Source: Plutella xylostella | Lineage: Eukaryota; Arthropoda; Insecta; Lepidoptera; Plutellidae | Reading direction: 5' to 3' | DNA length: 64,000 nucleotides | Assembly: GCF_932276165.1 (NCBI RefSeq) | Contig: NC_064004.1 | Location: forward strand, 816,001 to 880,000 | Shown here: positions 1 through 12,355 of the stretch, in pieces | Numbering within the stretch: position 1 is the first letter of the stretch | Layout of the letters: each line of letters starts with the position of its first letter | The notes under the pieces: model-generated | Seen by the model: the letters and a program-made list of their open reading frames with translations, nothing else | Database searches by the model: none | What the model was told of the DNA's origin: nothing | Program-made: the position numbers and the translations under genes

Positions 1-107
1 ATAAATGATTTGAATTTTGATTTGAATTTGAATTTGTATGTATCTAAGTATTTATTATTAAAACATAAATAAAAAAATAAATAAATAAATTCACCTCTCA
101 TTCACCC

Positions 108-227
108 AAAGGTTGCCTGGAAGAGATCGCTTTTAGCGATAATGCCGCCTATTGTGCTTACTCCTTTTGTTATTTAATGTATGTTGTGTGTTTTGTTCAA
201 TAAAGTTATATTGTATTGTATTGTAAC
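108..227 (+). mobile_element. LINE 3' tail fragment
   Basis: The stretch has GGAAGAGATCGCTTTTAGCG, then an AATAAA and a short TTGTA-type repeat at the end. This is the usual look of the 3' untranslated end of a lepidopteran non-LTR retrotransposon. Similar but diverged tails lie near 5865-5985 and 19220-19300. No coding part remains. The clade is not resolved. Confidence 0.5.
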
Positions 228-295
228 GGTTCCACTCGAGAGAGCCACGCACAGAAACATCGCCCCCTCTATAAGTTTAACGTGTGTTTATATTT

Positions 296-1187
296 GAGTG
301 GATGAATATCAAACTGCCATATGTCACGTCCACGCAAAATTTGGGAAATGGAGGTTTTTGTTTTCTCTATTATTTAATGGTCATAGAACTTGCCCCGTGA
401 TTTAATCAGTTGACTTGTGACCTTAAGAGTGTATTTTAATAAACAAATCCATTATAACACTCATAGAAAGGCGTAAAAGTTAATAAACAGTTTGGACTTA
501 TAGCAGTTTGATATGCCCATACAAGACTTATGCTGTTTTGATATGAGTCATAAGGACTTATAGTTGTTTGAAAAATACTAATATCATGGGCCGGACTCAG
601 TAAGACTAATATAGTCTATATTCTATATAATACAATGAAGTTAATCAACCAAAATTTTTCGGTAGAAAAGTACCTACCTACCGTATTATATTCTACCCGA
701 TACGGCCCTGTGTTTACTACGAAAATGCTTTGTGATTGACACGTGGGTTGGAAAAAAAGAGGTTTTAAACTTACTTCGCCATAGTTTTCTGTCGTTTTTT
801 TGCTACACTCTTCAATCTGTTCCTTTTCCGAGCTTTATCAGGGTCCACAATCACAATTTCCTCAACATTTTCATTCATATTCGTTATAAAACACTGAGAG
901 CACACACCACAGCCTCGAAATTCTCACCAAGACTGACGCCATGTTGAAAAAATTACGCTCTGTGATTGGCCGGAATGGACTTGTGAAAATTTGTAATGCG
1001 AAACGGTTAGACTTAAAAGGATTTGAAAAAAACTTACTTTTTTAACGGCTTTTTTCTCATGGATGCCTTGCACTTATTGGAACTTGAAGGGCATAGGCAA
1101 ACTGACATTTTAACGGAGAACACGACCAAATCAAAAAGTAAATTTTTCGGGTAGGTGGACATATGGCAGTTTGATATTCATCCACTC
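296..1187. mobile_element. DNA element with 30-bp terminal inverted repeats
   Basis: Bases 296-325 and 1158-1187 are perfect inverted repeats (GAGTGGATGAATATC at the left end). About 830 bp lies between them without a convincing reading frame. This fits a non-autonomous DNA transposon. No clear target duplication was seen, so the exact ends and superfamily are open. It sits just upstream of the zinc-finger remnant at 1510 and may have displaced or separated that gene's earlier exons. Confidence 0.55.
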
Positions 1188-1509
1188 ATTTGTGTCTGTG
1201 TATCTGTCTATGGTAATGTAGCTTCCAAAAGGCTGACCCGATTTCCTTTTTTTTTGGGTAATGTTATTCCGAGTGTTCTCAGCTATATTAATTTATCAAA
1301 ATCAGCTGTAAAGTTATGCGACTTTTTTTACGTTGGTTAGGTAGGTTACATGTTGACTTATTTAATGCTCTGATAGGGTAATAAGTAATAATATTGAGCT
1401 TCATAATCTCACCCAGTAGATTAATCTTTAAGATGATGTAAAAGTAATATACTACATTCATATACTGCTTACAAAAATAAACAAAATAAAATACATTCAT
1501 TTTGTTCAG

Positions 1510-1668
1510 GTCTGCGAAAAAACCTACCCGCGTCTCAAGACGCTCAAAGACCACATGCGCATCCACACCAACGACCGCCGCTACCGCTGCCACATCTGCG
1601 GGCAGGCCTTCATACAGAACTGCAGTCTCAAGGCGCATTTAAAGAGCCAACACCCGGAGTACGGGTAA
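1510..1668 (+). pseudogene. Partial C2H2 zinc-finger exon (3' end of a ZAD-ZNF relative)
   Basis: A frame of 53 codons encodes most of one finger (VCEKTYPRLKTLKDHMRIH), the linker TNDRRYR, a complete finger (CHICGQAFIQNCSLKAHLK..H) and a stop at 1666-1668. It closely matches the last two fingers of ZF2 and ZF3. An AG at 1508-1509 after a T-rich run could be a splice acceptor, but it would fall inside a finger, unlike every other gene here. No earlier exons are visible between 1 and 1500. They may lie left of the window, or this may be a broken duplicate. It runs tail to tail with ZF1. Confidence 0.6.
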
Positions 1669-2589
1669 ATGTGATGAGGGACGAGTGTAAAAAGTGTCAA
1701 AATGGATTTTGCGTGAATTATTTGTGAAACTGTTTTAATATGTTTAGTTTTTGTAGTTTACACTGTGCCACATCTGCGGGCAGGCGTTTATACAGAACTG
1801 CAGTCTGAAGGCGCATCTGAAGAGCCAACACCCGGAGTACGGGTAAATGTGTTTAGTGACGAGTGTGAATAGAGTAGAAATGGATTTCGAGTGAATTGTA
1901 AAGCATTTATTTGAGAAACTGTTTTAATATGTTTAGTTTTTGTAGTTTACACAATGTGACATCTGCGGACAGGCCTTCATACAAAACTGCAGTCTGAAAG
2001 CGCATCTGAAGAGCCAACACCCGGAGTATGGGTAAATGTGTGTTGGGACGAGTGTAAAAAGTGTTGAAATGGATTTTGCGTGAATTGTAAATGATTTATT
2101 TGAAAAACTGTTTAGATATGTTTAGTTTTTGTGGTTCACGCTATGTCACATCTGCGGGCAGGCCTTCATACAGAACTGCAGTCTCAAGGCGCATCTCAAG
2201 AGCCAACACCCAGAGTACGGGTAAATGTGTTTTGAGACGAGTGTAAATAGTGTAGAAATGGATTTTGAGTAAATTGTTTGTGAAACTGTTTTAATATGTT
2301 TAGTTTTTGTGGTTTACACTGTGCCACATCTGCGGGCAGGCGTTTATATAGAACTGCAGTCTGAAGGCGCATCTGAAGAGCCAACACCCGGAGTATGGGT
2401 AAATGTGATGAGGGACGAGTGTAAATAGTGTCAAAATGGATTCTCTGTGGATAAAGTATTTATGTGAGAAACTGTTTTAATATGTTTAGTTTTTTGTGGT
2501 TTACACTCTTCCACATCTGTGGGCAAGCGTTTATACAGAACTGCAGTCTCAAGGCGCATCTGAAAAGCCAACATCCCGAGTACGGGTAA
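1588..2589 (+). repeat. Tandem array of six copies of a terminal zinc finger plus stop
   Basis: The last finger (CHICGQAFIQNCSLKAH...SQHPEYG, stop) recurs with stops at 1666, 1844, 2033, 2222, 2400 and 2587, so the unit is 178-189 bp. Each unit carries the 78-bp finger and about 105 bp of noncoding DNA including TATGTTTAGTTTTTGTGG. Copies 2, 3 and 4 keep an intact finger. Copy 5 has an in-frame TAG (ATA TAG for ATA CAG). Copy 6 has TTC in place of the first zinc-binding Cys. Unequal crossing-over explains the array. Several copies have a TAG or TGG just before the finger that might act as a weak acceptor. Confidence 0.85.
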
Positions 2590-3037
2590 ATGTGTTTTGG
2601 GACGAGTGTAAAAAGTGTCAAAATAGATTTTGAGTGAATTGTAAAGTATTTATTTGTGACTCAAGTTTAATGCAGTTTTATCGGGTATATTAAATTTTAT
2701 GGATTAGATTGAATGTTTTTGACAGCGATAAATAGAAATTACATTATATTTAAATGAATTTCGTTTTTTTGTGGTAAGACTGAGTTGCTAGCACTCAAGT
2801 GACTAAACAGGAAAATGTCTAGCCTAAATTTAGTATTAGCCTTTGATTACTGATGTACTCACTATACTTATAAATTATGATCTCAATTACTTTGTTTAGG
2901 TACCATGTGCAACTAAAAATAATATGTCTGAAAAAAAAAACAATTTAGCTGCTCTACTTCCCACATATACCATTATTCATCAGCAAAATATTACTTTTGT
3001 CAGTGTCAATGCGGTAATAAGATTAACCTGTAACATT

Positions 3038-3157
3038 GGGGCCACTTGCACCAACATATTAAATCTAGAATTAGTGTCAAATTTTATATGGACTGACGTT
3101 TCTTAAATCGACATTTGACACTAAATGTAGATTTAATTAGTTGGTGAAAGGGGCCCT
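3038..3157. repeat. Foldback MITE, family with AAATCTAGATTTA core
   Basis: Begins GGGGCCACTTGCACCAAC and ends TTGGTGAAAGGGGCCCT. The interior alternates AAATCTAGA and TCGACATTTGACA in inverted order. Two related copies lie at 26325-26524 and 33508-33645. Confidence 0.55.
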
Positions 3158-3663
3158 AGTTGTTAGTCGCCGACTGCCCAGTGTATATGGGTTTCATTCT
3201 ATATATTATTATCAATGCAATAAACATGTACCTTATTTGTAAGTATCGAACGAATCATCACAATTTAATCTATTTATTAATTGTAAACAAAATATTATGT
3301 ACTCTAAAGTTAATAAATTTTATTTAATCAAGTATCCAAGGTCCTTTTTACTGTAAATTTTGCCAATATTTTGCATGTGTGCAGGAAGTGGGTCTTATTA
3401 TGTGAAGTACTGAAATTTTTAAATGCCTTTAATTGATAACAAGAAATATAGTTGTTAAAATCATCTTTATTCTTGATTATTGCACTAGGTAGATAAATAA
3501 TAGTTGTATATTTAAAATACATCACTTATATAAATTAATAAAGTTATTGATTTAAATACTCACACAACACATAAATAATTGAGAGTCCAAAATGTATATG
3601 TATAGATCAACTGCTGTGGCCCAACGCCTACACTTTTAGGGGGGCTATTACCAAAAGAAACGG

Positions 3664-3692
3664 GCCCGGCCGGGAATAGAACCCGGAATCCA
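3664..3692 (-). mobile_element. tRNA-derived SINE fragment (B-box region)
   Basis: GGGAATAGAACCCGGAATCC is the reverse complement of a B-box-like stretch. Only this short part is recognisable. Confidence 0.35.
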
Positions 3693-3842
3693 CATCTATA
3701 AAGCAAGTAAGTTAATTGTCACATACCAAGTAGCGCCTCTAGTGGAGACTATCTCAAAGAATTGCCAAAATATAAATCGCTTTTTCTTTTTGCGCAAATT
3801 TTCAGTTGATTTTGAGGGTCCAAAGCCTCATCCAAGAGGTTT

Positions 3843-6800
3843 TCAAGAGGGGAATCCCTCGCCCATCTCGAAGCCTTCATGAGTCTTCATGTGACTTTTC
3901 AAACTACCGCTCTGTGTAAAAGTAGAATTGCACACATTACACTTGTACCGTCTATCGTTCGTGTGCGACCTTATGTGATCCTGTAGCGACTGTCGCCTCG
4001 GGTAGCTCTTGTCGCAATAATCGCATGTGTAATTTCTTTCCCCAGTGTGTGTGACTTTATGTTCTTTCAACTGCGACGGCGCGTAAAATCTTTGATCGCA
4101 CACATCGCACTGATGCCTGCAAACTTGCAAATGGTATTTCCTAGTATGTTCTACCATCGTTTTCCGCACATCGAACACTTTGTCGCAAGATTGGCAAGCG
4201 AACTTTCTTTTATCCCCGTGGACGTTTATCAAATGTCTGTTCCTTTGAGCGTAAGACAGAAAACTTGCCTCGCATTTGTAGCAGTGAACTACTGGTCTCT
4301 TTTCATGAACTGTCGCAGTATGAAGCTGTCTACTGTAGTTAGACTTGAAATTCTTGCCGCAAATCTCACAAGGAAAGTTTGTGTCAACCTTTTTGTGCCC
4401 CCTTATATGCTGACATAAAGTGCTCTCCTCTATAAAACACGCTCCGCACATATCACACACGTACTTCCCGAAATGATCAGTCATGTGCTCTATGAGTTTG
4501 TCTATGAACGGAAACGAGCAGCCGCACTCCAAACAGTTCAAATTATCCATAGACAACTTAAACGTTAAAAACTCATTGGTATCAGCCGGGTATATAATCT
4601 TTTTATGTACCGTCGAAAGATGTTTCTTAAAGTCTTCTAAATTTGAAATCTTTTCGTTACAAAGTCTACAGTCAATTTGAGTTATATCTATTCGAGTAAT
4701 CTTTTTCGCTTCCATGTGGTCCTCAAAATACTGAGGGTCGTGTTTGAGAGTGTGTATTCTGAGCTCGTTGCAGTCTGTGAATATATCCTTGCAATAATAA
4801 CAGTAGTAGTTGCTGATGCGAGTCTTGAAGGGGCAGACGTAGGAGTTTTCGACGATGGTGACGGTGTTGTGGTGGAGCATTCGCTCTTGGCTCATTTTTT
4901 GGTTGGCTTTCTGTTTTAGGAGCTCCGCTTTTCTAGTTTTCGCTGTTATTGGTGCTGTGGACAAGGAGAACTTGTTAGTAAAGCAGAAGAATTTTGAGGA
5001 GAATAGATGCCACAAAATAAACATCATCATCATCCATTTATCGCACACTGTTGTGTATGAGTAGGCCTTTTTTGTGTAGATCAGGTTTTCCGGTCCTGAG
5101 CCGCCTAAGATTAACAAAATACGAACAAGATGGTATGTCACTTACAAAAACAAAGCAAAAAAACTGTCCGCATTTTGTTTACTGTGAAACCGTTTTGAAT
5201 TCAATCTAACGACAACCATTCTATAAAGTCAGAAAGGTTCTAACCAAACTCATTTAAGAGTTCAGTGGTAGGAGTGGGGTGATATTTGCCGAGTCGATTC
5301 TTTTGCACTGACACTCCATTTAGTTCATATTAAAATGTAGTTTTCTGGAAGAATTGTAAGTTATATTTACCTATTGTGTCTGGTTCATTCAACTTCTGTT
5401 TGAGCATAGAGTTTAACTTCTCCATCCTCGTGACTAGTTCCTTTTTGATTTTCTGTCGCTGCGCCGGAGTGACCGCCTTCTTGGCGGATGAACGTTTTTT
5501 GATGGATTTCTTCTTGACTGAGATTTCTTCAGGAGGTTCCGTTGATGTTTCTTTGGTGATAGGGTCTTTGAGGGCGTCTTGTGAGGTTTGGTCTTCTGGA
5601 AAAATTGGTTTATGAAATGAACATATAAACAACAACATATTTATAGGTATGTAAAAACTTTAAAGGCTGTTATTCTATGTAAATGTATGTATGTGTAAGT
5701 ACATACATAGATCTTTAAAACTACACAACAGATTTAGATAGAGTGATTTAAGAGGAAGGTTTATAATTATGTACTTTTTATTCTCACGAAAAATCCTTTT
5801 AAAGGGACACAAAGGTCGCGAGGATAGCTAGTAAATTAATAAAATAAGAAGTTCTCCTACAATCAAGGGTTGGCTGGAAGAAATTGCTTTTTGGCAAGTA
5901 CTAACTACTTATTTCTAACTTATTTTTTTATAGCTATGTTTTGTATAGGTACAATAAAGTTTGTATAAATAAATAACAAGGAGATTTTACTCACCAGTCT
6001 CTGCATTGTCATCAACGAGGTCATCATAGTCAGGAGTGTCCACTCCGTCGTCCTCCATCGCCGCGTCTTCTGTCTTTACCTCTGTCTTTATTGCACATGC
6101 TTCATCCCCTGAAATAGCAGTAAATTATTGTATTAAGTATGAATATTAATTATAATCATATTAATTTGAGAATAGGGAATTTTATATATTAGAAAAATAC
6201 AAATTCTTTTTAGCATATAATTTATAGAAAGAAACAAAAGCATATAGAAAGAAAGAAAGAAAAATCATATCCCATGTTTCCTTTTTCAATTAAACCACTT
6301 CACTCATAGATAAAGTGCATCAAAGTAGTGGGGGCCAGTTACGTCTGTGACTCTGTGCTAACTAAAGAATAAATATTTAAATAGCATTGTTTCTATGGTA
6401 TTTCACTGACTAAAACCTATACAATTAAAATCTGTATTATTTTCTTTTGTAACCAATTGAATACAGTGACATTGAAGTTAAGTGAAGTCTCAATAAGTTA
6501 AGTAAAGGCTCACCGTCCCGCTGTATCTTGAGTAGGAAGGCCTCCTCGCACAGCAGCACCTGGTGGCGGAAGGCACTCGCCTCCCGGAGTCGTCCCACAC
6601 ACGGTGCACACACAAGCCGGTCGCGCTCCGAACCATCCATGTTGGAGAGCTGGGTAGGAAATAAAGGAAACAGTATTAGCTGAATAACCAGATGGCATAG
6701 TGGTTTGTAACTCTATAACTGTTGTGTAAGGGCCTTAAAACAACGTGACGGGTTGTGTTGGTGAGGGCAGACATTAAATTGGTTCTTGTCTTAGGCTGTT

Positions 6801-7312
6801 ATTATTATTCAATTATTTATTGCCAATTATTAAATTGTACAAAGGCAAACTAAATGTCCAGCATTCTCCTCCAGTTAATCTTAGGCGATATGGAGAAAAT
6901 GATAGGTAATGTGATAGACTGGGAGGAAAACATTAATTTTATGTTGCTGCTATGTGATATCTGCAACCTGCCTGCTAATCTTGGTGATTATTGCCACAGA
7001 ACTCAAGTATTTATGGTGGCCCATGTCCTAGTGTACTATAACAGTGTGCATTTGTTTGTTTATGTTTATTGGACGCACCCTTGAATTAAATTTTAAGAGG
7101 CCAACTTTACTACAATTTAAAAGTGTTTCATATGAAAATTATTGAGAAATTCTTACCAAAAGCCCGAAGCAGTCCATGATCATGTCAGCATAGACTTCCT
7201 TCTTGCCCAGGTGTGTGTATTCAACGTTGAGAACTCGACATCTCTTCATGAACCCACAACAACGACACATTCCAGGGTCCACTATTGGACCTTTCGTCGT
7301 AACGGCACTCAT
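3843..7312 (-). CDS. ZF1: ZAD and C2H2 zinc-finger protein, 580 aa
   Basis: Five exons on the minus strand: 7157-7312, 6514-6649, 5995-6108, 5371-5595 and 3843-4954, all with GT-AG borders, summing to 1743 bp in frame. Exons 1-2 encode a ZAD (CRCC in exon 1; VCAPC..RLREA in exon 2), a zinc-binding dimerisation domain of insect finger proteins. Exon 3 is acidic (MEDDGVDTPDYDD). Exon 4 is lysine-rich (KKKSIKKR). Exon 5 holds ten C2H2 fingers, from YYCYYCKD to YKCNVCNS. The start is the only Met before the ZAD. Likely a nuclear DNA-binding regulator, target unknown. The last linkers are HTGERNY and HTNDRRY. Closest relatives here are ZF2 and ZF3. Confidence 0.9.
5101..5335. repeat. Interspersed repeat in ZF1 intron 4
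   Basis: It begins with a stretch containing ATACGAACAAGATGG and ends with TTGCACTGACACTCCATTTA. The same end sequences recur at 40968-41128, and the start also at 41858-41935. It is a dispersed family of unknown class. No target duplication was identified. Confidence 0.5.
5865..5985 (+). mobile_element. LINE 3' tail fragment
   Basis: GGTTGGCTGGAAGAAATTGC followed by AATAAAG and a short A/T tail resembles the tail at 108-227. It lies in ZF1 intron 3. Confidence 0.45.
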
Positions 7313-8306
7313 GCTGTCAGCTGACTAACGAGCCTATTGTCATTAGCATTTAATTCAGCTTAAGATGCTTAAACTGCTGTATTAAAATGCATTTTTAAGT
7401 TAAATTACAAAAAAATCGGAAAACACTGGCTACGATATTGGCCGATTGACATTTTGAGTTTGACAGCTAACAAAGTACGTTCAAAAACGGCCACTAATGT
7501 TCGTCCAGAAGTTTTCTCTCTCAATCTCAATATCCAGAATGTTGTCCCGTGTCGAATAAGGTTTAAAGGTCTCAGCTATCAAGGGATCGTAACCGTGTCA
7601 CCTTTCACCTCGCCGTCAACCTTATTTAAGCACGTCCCCTCGACTACGGCTAGGGGACGCCTCCCGGCCGTCTCCGACCGCAGGTGGATGGCAAGTTGTT
7701 ACGGCCTTACTACGAGCGTTGGGGTCTATGGCCGGCGCATTAGATTTACATAATATGTACCTATGTCATCGAGGGCGAGGACGAAGAGACGTAAGCAAGA
7801 ATACGGATACGTAAGCGAGGCGACGACGGCTATCCGTAAGCGCGGCGACGGATAGCGGTAAGCGCAACTTTCACGAGCTTGTCCCAAGGCGAGGCGATTA
7901 CGTTACGATTCCCATAAGTGCGTTGCAGTAAGGAGTTATAAGTACTTGAACAATACTGAACGGTTCGAGTTGATACGCTTAGTTCCTTTTCCGAGTTGAT
8001 AGGTATATGTGCTGTTATGGAATGGATTGAACCCTATCTTCTATGCTTACATGAAAAATCCGAGCAACTTACTTCATTCTTCTGGATTTCTATACTTACT
8101 TATAGTCCTGCCTGTTCTTTCAGCGTAAACTAAAATATTCTATGGAGTAGTAGGTATGTAAATAAAGTTATATAAATGCCAGTAGTTATCACAGAATAGT
8201 TGGCCAGGTAAAACATGATGCTATGTATAAATACAATAATATAATATTTCATTATTAAAATCTATGTTACAATAAAATGTAATAATAATGTCAGTAAATA
8301 AGATTT
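7313..8306. other. Upstream region of ZF1 and 3' flank of ZF2
   Basis: No convincing gene. Bases 7760-7870 are GC-rich, with repeated GTAAGCG and an inverted pair GCTATCCG/CGGATAGC. The ZF1 promoter should lie just right of 7312, but no TATA box or initiator stands out. Confidence 0.4.
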
Positions 8307-11300
8307 CTAATTAAAAACCGGATCAGCGAATCCTGGATGATGACTCTTCATATGACTTCTCAAGCTCCCGTTCTGTGTAAATGTAGAATTGCATATATCG
8401 CACTTGTATCGCCTATCATTCGTGTGTGTCCGTATGTGCTCTTTTAGCGTTTTCAATCTCGGATAGCTTTTATCGCAAAATTCACATCTGAAATTCCTTT
8501 CCCCAGTGTGGGTTACCATGTGCTCTTTTAACCTTGAAGGCAGGTAAAATTTTTGATCGCACAAATCACACTGATGTCGAAACACCTTCAAATGATTCCT
8601 TCTATTGTGTTCCATGAGTGTTTTCCTTCGATTATAAACCTTATCACAAAGCTTACAAGGAAACGTTCTGGTATCCCCGTGCGCCTCTATCAGATGTTTG
8701 TTGAGCATAGCGTAGGACAAGAAACTCTGATCGCACTTGTAACAATCAACCGTTGGCCGCTTTTCATGCACTGTAGCCACATGCAAAACCATACTATATT
8801 TCGATTTCAGATTCTTGCCACAAACTTCACACGGGAATGAGGTTTCTTTCTTAGCATTGTGCTTACGCATATGTGTTAGTAACGAGTTTTCCTCCAAAAA
8901 ACAAGCACCGCAACTGTCACAAGTAAAAGTCCCGAAGTGCTCAGCCATGTGTTTCGTCAACAAGTCGAAATACGGAAATACATCTTCGCACTCCGTACAC
9001 TTCAAGTCATTCCTCGTTAGTTTGAACTTTAAAAACTCGTTGTCTACATCTTTGTGTATCTCTTTACCGTGTGCAGCGGCCACATGCGTTTTAAAAGTGT
9101 TTAAATCGCTAATTTTCTCCGGACACAGTCTACAATCTATTCTTGTAACGTCTATTTTGGGTAGCTTCTTACTTAGCAACATGTTTGGGAAGTCCTTAGG
9201 ATCATGAGTTAAGGTGTGTTCTCTCAGTTCGTTTGGGTCTAGATACAGGTCTCTGCAGTAGAAACAGTAGTAGTTGCTGACTCGATTGAGGAAAGGACAG
9301 ACATAGGAGTTGGTCACGATGGTGACTGCGTTGATGAAAACTTTGCTCTCCGAGTCTAATGTGGTTTGTTGGGTTTGCAGCTCTGAAAAAGAAAGAAAAG
9401 TTGTTATGAGGGTTTTAGCAGTGATTACACATACATACATATAACATACATTTGATGTATTAATAGCATTTGACAAAGTTGTAATGTTTTGCCTTAAAAA
9501 GTTTAGAGAAAAAAATAATTATAAAAGTATTTTCCCAATAACTGTGAGAACAAAGGGAACTTTAAAAGTAAGCGTCCTGCTATCGGTATCGTACCTATCG
9601 CACCAAAATGATTGTCATAAATGTATAGAGAAACAGCGTCCACACTTATTATTAAAATTAAGTGGACACACTTGTGTGAATTTCTATATTAATATTGAAT
9701 GGGATGCTTCCATTGCATACGATGCCGAACGAAAGGTTACCATTAAAAGAAAAATAATAACATTTAATCTTACCAGTTTCAGGAGTCCCGTACAAATCCT
9801 TTAATTTCACTTTAGTTTTCTTGATCTCATTCTGTAGCTTCTTTTTCATCTGCTGGTGTTTTTTTGTTCCTTCATTCATTTGTTTTGTTTTACTTCTTGT
9901 TTCCCGTGTTTTTGTTTTCTTGACTAGTTTCGCCTTTCCCACTTTACTTGGTTTCTTGTTTTTAATTTCGTCATCTTTTGTGTCTTCAACATCTAAAAAC
10001 GATAAAATGGTAAATATACATTTTTGGCATATACAAGTCGAGAGGAAATGGCTGTGTTACAACCAATATTTGCTGAGGAACCATGCTTTAATAAGTGTAG
10101 ACTACTGCAATAGTTGAATTACCATTCAGTTATTATAATGATTGATTTTAATGCATGGGAACTAGTTTAACTACATACAGGATGGGATGCAATGTCTTAA
10201 ACTCTAAACACGTTTTGCTTTGTACTCCCACTTGTCATTCAAATAATTTCTTAAACTGCAAGTGTTATAGCATGCATTTACCATCGTGGTCAGCAGTGTC
10301 CATGTAGTCTGCATCCTGCGAGTCGTCATCACTGTGCAGCGGCTCTGGCTTCACGTGCACCTCCACCATTATTTTGTGGTTCTCTGGAATTGTGAATAAA
10401 AATTGTCAAGAGAAATAATGTTTTTTCTGCTTTAAACTGTTTTCAGACTATCAACATGAAATAATTAAAAGCCAAGGTTACATTTCCACATTCTTTCAAA
10501 AGCAGATTTTCACATAATTCGGCGTGCAGTAAGCAGACACCCTGGACCAACACATAGGCTACTTTTTATCCCAGAATTCCTACAGGAAAACATTACAACA
10601 CCAAACGTTTATATTTGGGAAACTCAAACTAATTTACAAAATGAGTAGCATCTAAACTAAAATATGTTAAAAACTCTCCACCTCTAATTTTACACTCACA
10701 AGCAGCCACTAGACTACAACTAATAATCACCATTCTTGGCCTGTATCAGCGCATCCTCCCAATAAAGCACCTGCTTGCGGAACGCGAGCGCATCACGGAG
10801 CCGGGACACGCACACCGCACAGATACACAACTCCTTCTCCTCGTCCAGGCAGGATAGCTGGAATGTATGGAATTGTAAATCGTTAAATAGTACTCTAAGA
10901 CATAATAAATGCACATTGGTTCACCAGAATAGATGAGGTGCATGAATATTTGAAAATGCCTTTTGTAAGAGAGTTTTTGAATGAGTACAATGCACTGAGG
11001 GTATACTTCTAGAATCTAGATTTGCAGGTTTCCTCAAAAAACACTACACTAAAACACATAAAGCACATCTAGATATGTGAACCCAGTACCCTGGTTCAAT
11101 TTATGTATATTATGAATTATTACCAACCCGCAGTGGACCAGCGTGGTGGGAAATGATCCAAGCTTAGGGAGGCAGTTTAGACCAAGGTTCCATTCGAGAG
11201 AGCCAGATGCAGGTACTTCCACCCCACAGAGAATAGAAAGCCCATAGAAAGCCATGTAGTACTCACAAGAATGCCATAGCAGTCAGTCATCATTTCCGAG

Positions 11301-11434
11301 TAGACCTCCTTGGTCCCCATCCACTCGTACTGGCCGGTTATAAGTCTACACTTCTTTATTGATCGGCAACATCTACACAGGCCCATTTCTATGACTGGGC
11401 TTTTGGGTTTTTCACTGTCTTTTGTAGCCGCCAT
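8307..11434 (-). CDS. ZF2: ZAD and C2H2 zinc-finger protein, 563 aa
   Basis: Five minus-strand exons: 11267-11434, 10731-10857, 10282-10383, 9774-9992 and 8307-9382, total 1692 bp in frame. The ZAD has GLCRCCRSIKKCR in exon 1 and ICAVCVSRLRDA in exon 2. The donor after exon 2 is GTGATT, slightly weak. Exon 3 is acidic (HSDDDSQDADYMD). Exon 4 is very basic and probably helical (KTKTRETRSKTKQ). The last exon carries ten C2H2 fingers (YYCFYCRD to YKCDICNS), preceded by NSYVCPF as in ZF1. Exon count, phases and finger order match ZF1, so the two are tandem duplicates. Predicted nuclear DNA-binding protein; specificity unknown. Confidence 0.9.
9560..9745. repeat. Interspersed element in ZF2 intron 4
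   Basis: Contains AAGCGTCC near one end and ACGAAAGGTTACC near the other, with AGCGTCCACAC and GTGGACACACTT inside. Related sequence, with AATTCACAC..GTGCGTCCACTTC and ending GGACGCT..ACCTTT, recurs near 28282-28452 and 34055-34205. Probably a small non-autonomous DNA element; borders are approximate. Confidence 0.4.
11085..11240 (+). mobile_element. SINE fragment (3' body, no tRNA head)
   Basis: AACCCGCAGTGGACCAGCGT, then TCCATTCGAGAGAGCCAG and CACAGAGAATAGA match the body and tail of the full SINE at 42095-42442. The tRNA-like head is missing. Confidence 0.65.
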
Positions 11435-12155
11435 TATTGCTATGTACCTTTACCACTATTAAATCTTGTTGAAATCTCGTTACGGGGCTAGAAACCCATT
11501 ATTTTGCTCAGAAAACATTTAGTTCGTGATTTCGCGTCCAGTCAATCTTGCAAATGGCTGGCTGGTGTAATTATAAAGACATGATTCTAAATTCAGCAGC
11601 TGTTTAACGTTTGTAAAAGATGTGCGCGACTAGTACTGAATGCTCCAACGGTGTCACAACGTTTTGGTAGTAAATTTTGTTTTATTTATGACATTTGGAG
11701 TTTGCGTTTCGTTTTTGGTAGATTCATAGTTATGTATGTACAAAAGATCTTGTATTCTGCTGATTTGTTGGCTTCAACCCATGGAAGTAATAAGTACTGT
11801 TGTACGTAAGTACTTATTACTTCCATGCTTCCACTTTCCGCCAGAAAAGTTTTAGCATTTGCTACTTCTTCTTCTTCTATAGCCGTCTCCTAGCGGAGGT
11901 TGGCAATAATCCTGCTGATTTCCGTCTTGGAGGCCGCGCTTGGTACCACTCTGGTATAGATTTTGTAGCCATGATTGGCCTCCCAGGCCTCTTCCTCTTT
12001 GTTAGTTACTTACACTTCTACATTCTAGGTTATTGGGAGGTGAGAACGTGAAACGTTGCAGTTTTGAGAAAACGCATTCAAACGGAAGTTATGATTTTTT
12101 CAATTTGCAGCGCTAGTAAAGTTTGTTGTTAGGTTGAACCTTTAATAGAATCGAG
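11435..12155. other. Upstream region of ZF2 with a LINE scrap
   Basis: No gene seen. Bases 11878-11935 (CCTAGCGGAGGTTGGCAA) look like a scrap of a lepidopteran LINE; a similar scrap is at 17487-17525. The ZF2 promoter is expected near 11440-11600, without a clear motif. Confidence 0.4.
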
Positions 12156-12355
12156 TAGTGATGTAACGAATATTCGCATTCGCATTCGCATTCGCAAAAA
12201 TTTGTGCGAATGTTTTGCGAATGTCAGTATTAATGAGCCGTTTTCCTTGACAGCTGTCAGTTGAGCTTTTGTTTAAGCCGATAGATGGCGTGAAAACGCA
12301 GTGTACCAACTGTCAAAAATTACATAGAGAGCAAAGAGTACTAAACTCAGAATAA

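Larger units (their letters stand above)
2600..3842. other. Gene-free stretch with small repeats
   Basis: No credible reading frame. It holds a foldback element (3038-3157) and a SINE piece (3664-3692). TTTATT occurs near 3318 and 3466, which would be distant poly(A) signals for the minus-strand gene ZF1. Confidence 0.5.

Noticed and set aside
1288..1638. 116-codon minus-strand frame overlapping the finger remnant
   Set aside because: Its N-terminal part is the reverse of the finger codons and the rest is AT-rich translation.
11800..12051. 83-codon plus-strand frame left of the hAT element
   Set aside because: It overlaps a LINE scrap and has no recognisable domain.
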